Assembly (NCBI GenBank): GCA_007123425.1
Contig: SKLC01000327.1
Location: 1 to 14,103 of the forward strand
Direction of reading: 5' to 3'
Source: Nitriliruptoraceae bacterium
GTDB taxonomy: Bacteria; Actinomycetota; Nitriliruptoria; Nitriliruptorales; Nitriliruptoraceae
DNA length: 14,103 nucleotides
Shown here piece by piece: positions 13,364 to 14,103 of this stretch. The translations under genes were made by a program, and so were the position numbers. The notes beneath the pieces are model-generated. The model ran no database searches, was not told the origin of the DNA, and saw only the letters and a program-made list of their open reading frames with translations. The first letter of the stretch is position 1. Every line of letters starts with the position of its first letter.

Positions 13364-14103
13364 GCGCCACCGAGGACGTCGCACGGATGCTGACCCTGGT
13401 GCCGTGGCTGCTGGAGCGCCCCGGGGCCGATCTCGAGGAGACCGCCGAGGCCTTCGGTGTCGACACGTCGACGATCCGCCGGGACATCTCGCACCTCGAC
13501 TTCTGCGGCCTGCCGGGCCTGGCCGGCGGCGACCTCTTCGAGGTGGACCTCGTCGGCGACCGGATCGTGGTGCGCATGGCCGACGAACTCAAGCGCCCGC
13601 TGCGGCCCACACCCCGGGAGGCGATCCGGCTGGTGCTGACCGTGGACGCGGTCGCGGAGGTCATGGGCGAGCAGCTGCCGGCGCTGCGCTCGGCGGTGGA
13701 CAAGGTGCGCGAGGCCACAGGGCTGCCGCCGACCACCGCGGACGTGCTCGAGCCCGCCGCCACGAGCTGGACGAGCCGGGCGCGCGAGGCCATCGCCGGG
13801 GGCCGGCGGGTGCGGCTCGACTACCAGGGCCGCGGCGATGAGCGGCCCCAGCCGCGACGGGTCGACCCCTGGGCGCTGCACGTGCGCGACGGCGTCTTCT
13901 ACCTGCAGGGCCACGACGTCGAGGCGGACGACCGGCGCACCTTCCGTCTGGACCGGGTGGCGTCGCTGGAGGTCCTCGACGAGGCCAGCTCCCATCCCGC
14001 GCCCCGGCAGCTGCCCCCGCCGCGCTACGCGCCCGCCCCCGACGACCTCGAGGTCGAGCTGGAGATCGAGCCGGCCGGTCGCTGGCTGCTGGACGCCATC
14101 GAC
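13360..14103 (+). CDS. pafC: WYL-domain transcriptional regulator PafC (3' truncated)
   Basis: This is the partner of PafB. The frame starts at a GTG overlapping the pafB stop (GTGA) and runs open for 248 codons to the window edge, so the C-terminus is missing. The N-terminus MSATEDVARMLTLVPWLLER and the helix-turn-helix segment FGVDTSTIRRDISHL (about 32-46) fit PafC. The FCGLPGLAGGDLF block (about 48-60) is characteristic of PafC proteins. The WYL domain appears at about 150-205 with VFYLQGHD in place of a strict WYL triplet, then RRTFRLDRV. The beginning of a WCX extension (LEVELEIEPAGRWLLD) is present at the edge. About 70-80 residues are probably lost compared with full-length family members. 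Confidence 0.93.
   Translation, partial: MSATEDVARMLTLVPWLLERPGADLEETAEAFGVDTSTIRRDISHLDFCGLPGLAGGDLFEVDLVGDRIVVRMADELKRPLRPTPREAIRLVLTVDAVAEVMGEQLPALRSAVDKVREATGLPPTTADVLEPAATSWTSRAREAIAGGRRVRLDYQGRGDERPQPRRVDPWALHVRDGVFYLQGHDVEADDRRTFRLDRVASLEVLDEASSHPAPRQLPPPRYAPAPDDLEVELEIEPAGRWLLDAID

Noticed and set aside
1..14103. tRNA or rRNA genes, CRISPR arrays, insertion sequences, prophage or attachment sites
   Set aside because: I looked for cloverleaf arms, regularly spaced repeats, transposase motifs and terminal inverted repeats and saw none.

Overview
This 14.1 kb, very GC-rich window carries an almost complete actinobacterial Pup-proteasome locus. All of its genes read on the + strand except for one possible small gene at the left edge. 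The order is arc/mpa (unfoldase), dop, a lipoprotein, pup, an anchored solute-binding protein, prcB, prcA, pafA, a BCCT transporter, pafB, and pafC (cut by the right edge). Pup, Dop, PafA, an Mpa-type ATPase and a PrcA/PrcB proteasome together point to Actinomycetota. A deep-branching, possibly halophilic group such as Nitriliruptoria would fit the acidic proteins and the osmolyte transporter, but that placement is a guess. Nearly every gene starts with GTG.

Layout. At 10-219 (- strand) there is a possible 69-residue membrane protein. A divergent region at 220-497 holds a candidate arc promoter and an inverted repeat. At 498-4756 arc, dop and a lipoprotein gene form a likely operon, and the lipoprotein start overlaps the dop stop. 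Next is a short spacer with a hairpin and a candidate promoter, then pup (4838-5032) and a terminator-like hairpin. The 633-base stretch at 5033-5665 has no convincing gene. It is followed by the anchored periplasmic-binding protein (5666-7369), prcB (7485-8306), a 107-base spacer with a strong hairpin, prcA (8414-9109), pafA (9217-10575), the BCCT transporter (about 10777-12351), and the overlapping pafB-pafC pair (12422 to the end).

How the parts work together. Pup ends in Gln, so Dop must deamidate it to Glu before PafA can ligate it to substrate lysines. Dop can also remove Pup. ARC/Mpa captures Pup with its coiled coil, unfolds the tagged protein and docks on the PrcAB 20S core through its C-terminal GQYL tail. 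PrcB carries the catalytic Thr, Asp and Lys. PafB and PafC are WYL-domain regulators; in mycobacteria PafBC activates the DNA-damage response.

The unusual aspect is that three envelope genes are interleaved with the pathway: a lipoprotein between dop and pup, an anchored ligand-binding protein between pup and prcB, and an osmolyte-type transporter between pafA and pafB. No function linking them to pupylation can be read from sequence alone, but their positions deserve a comparative check. The BCCT gene also lacks any ATG, GTG or TTG at its expected N-terminus.
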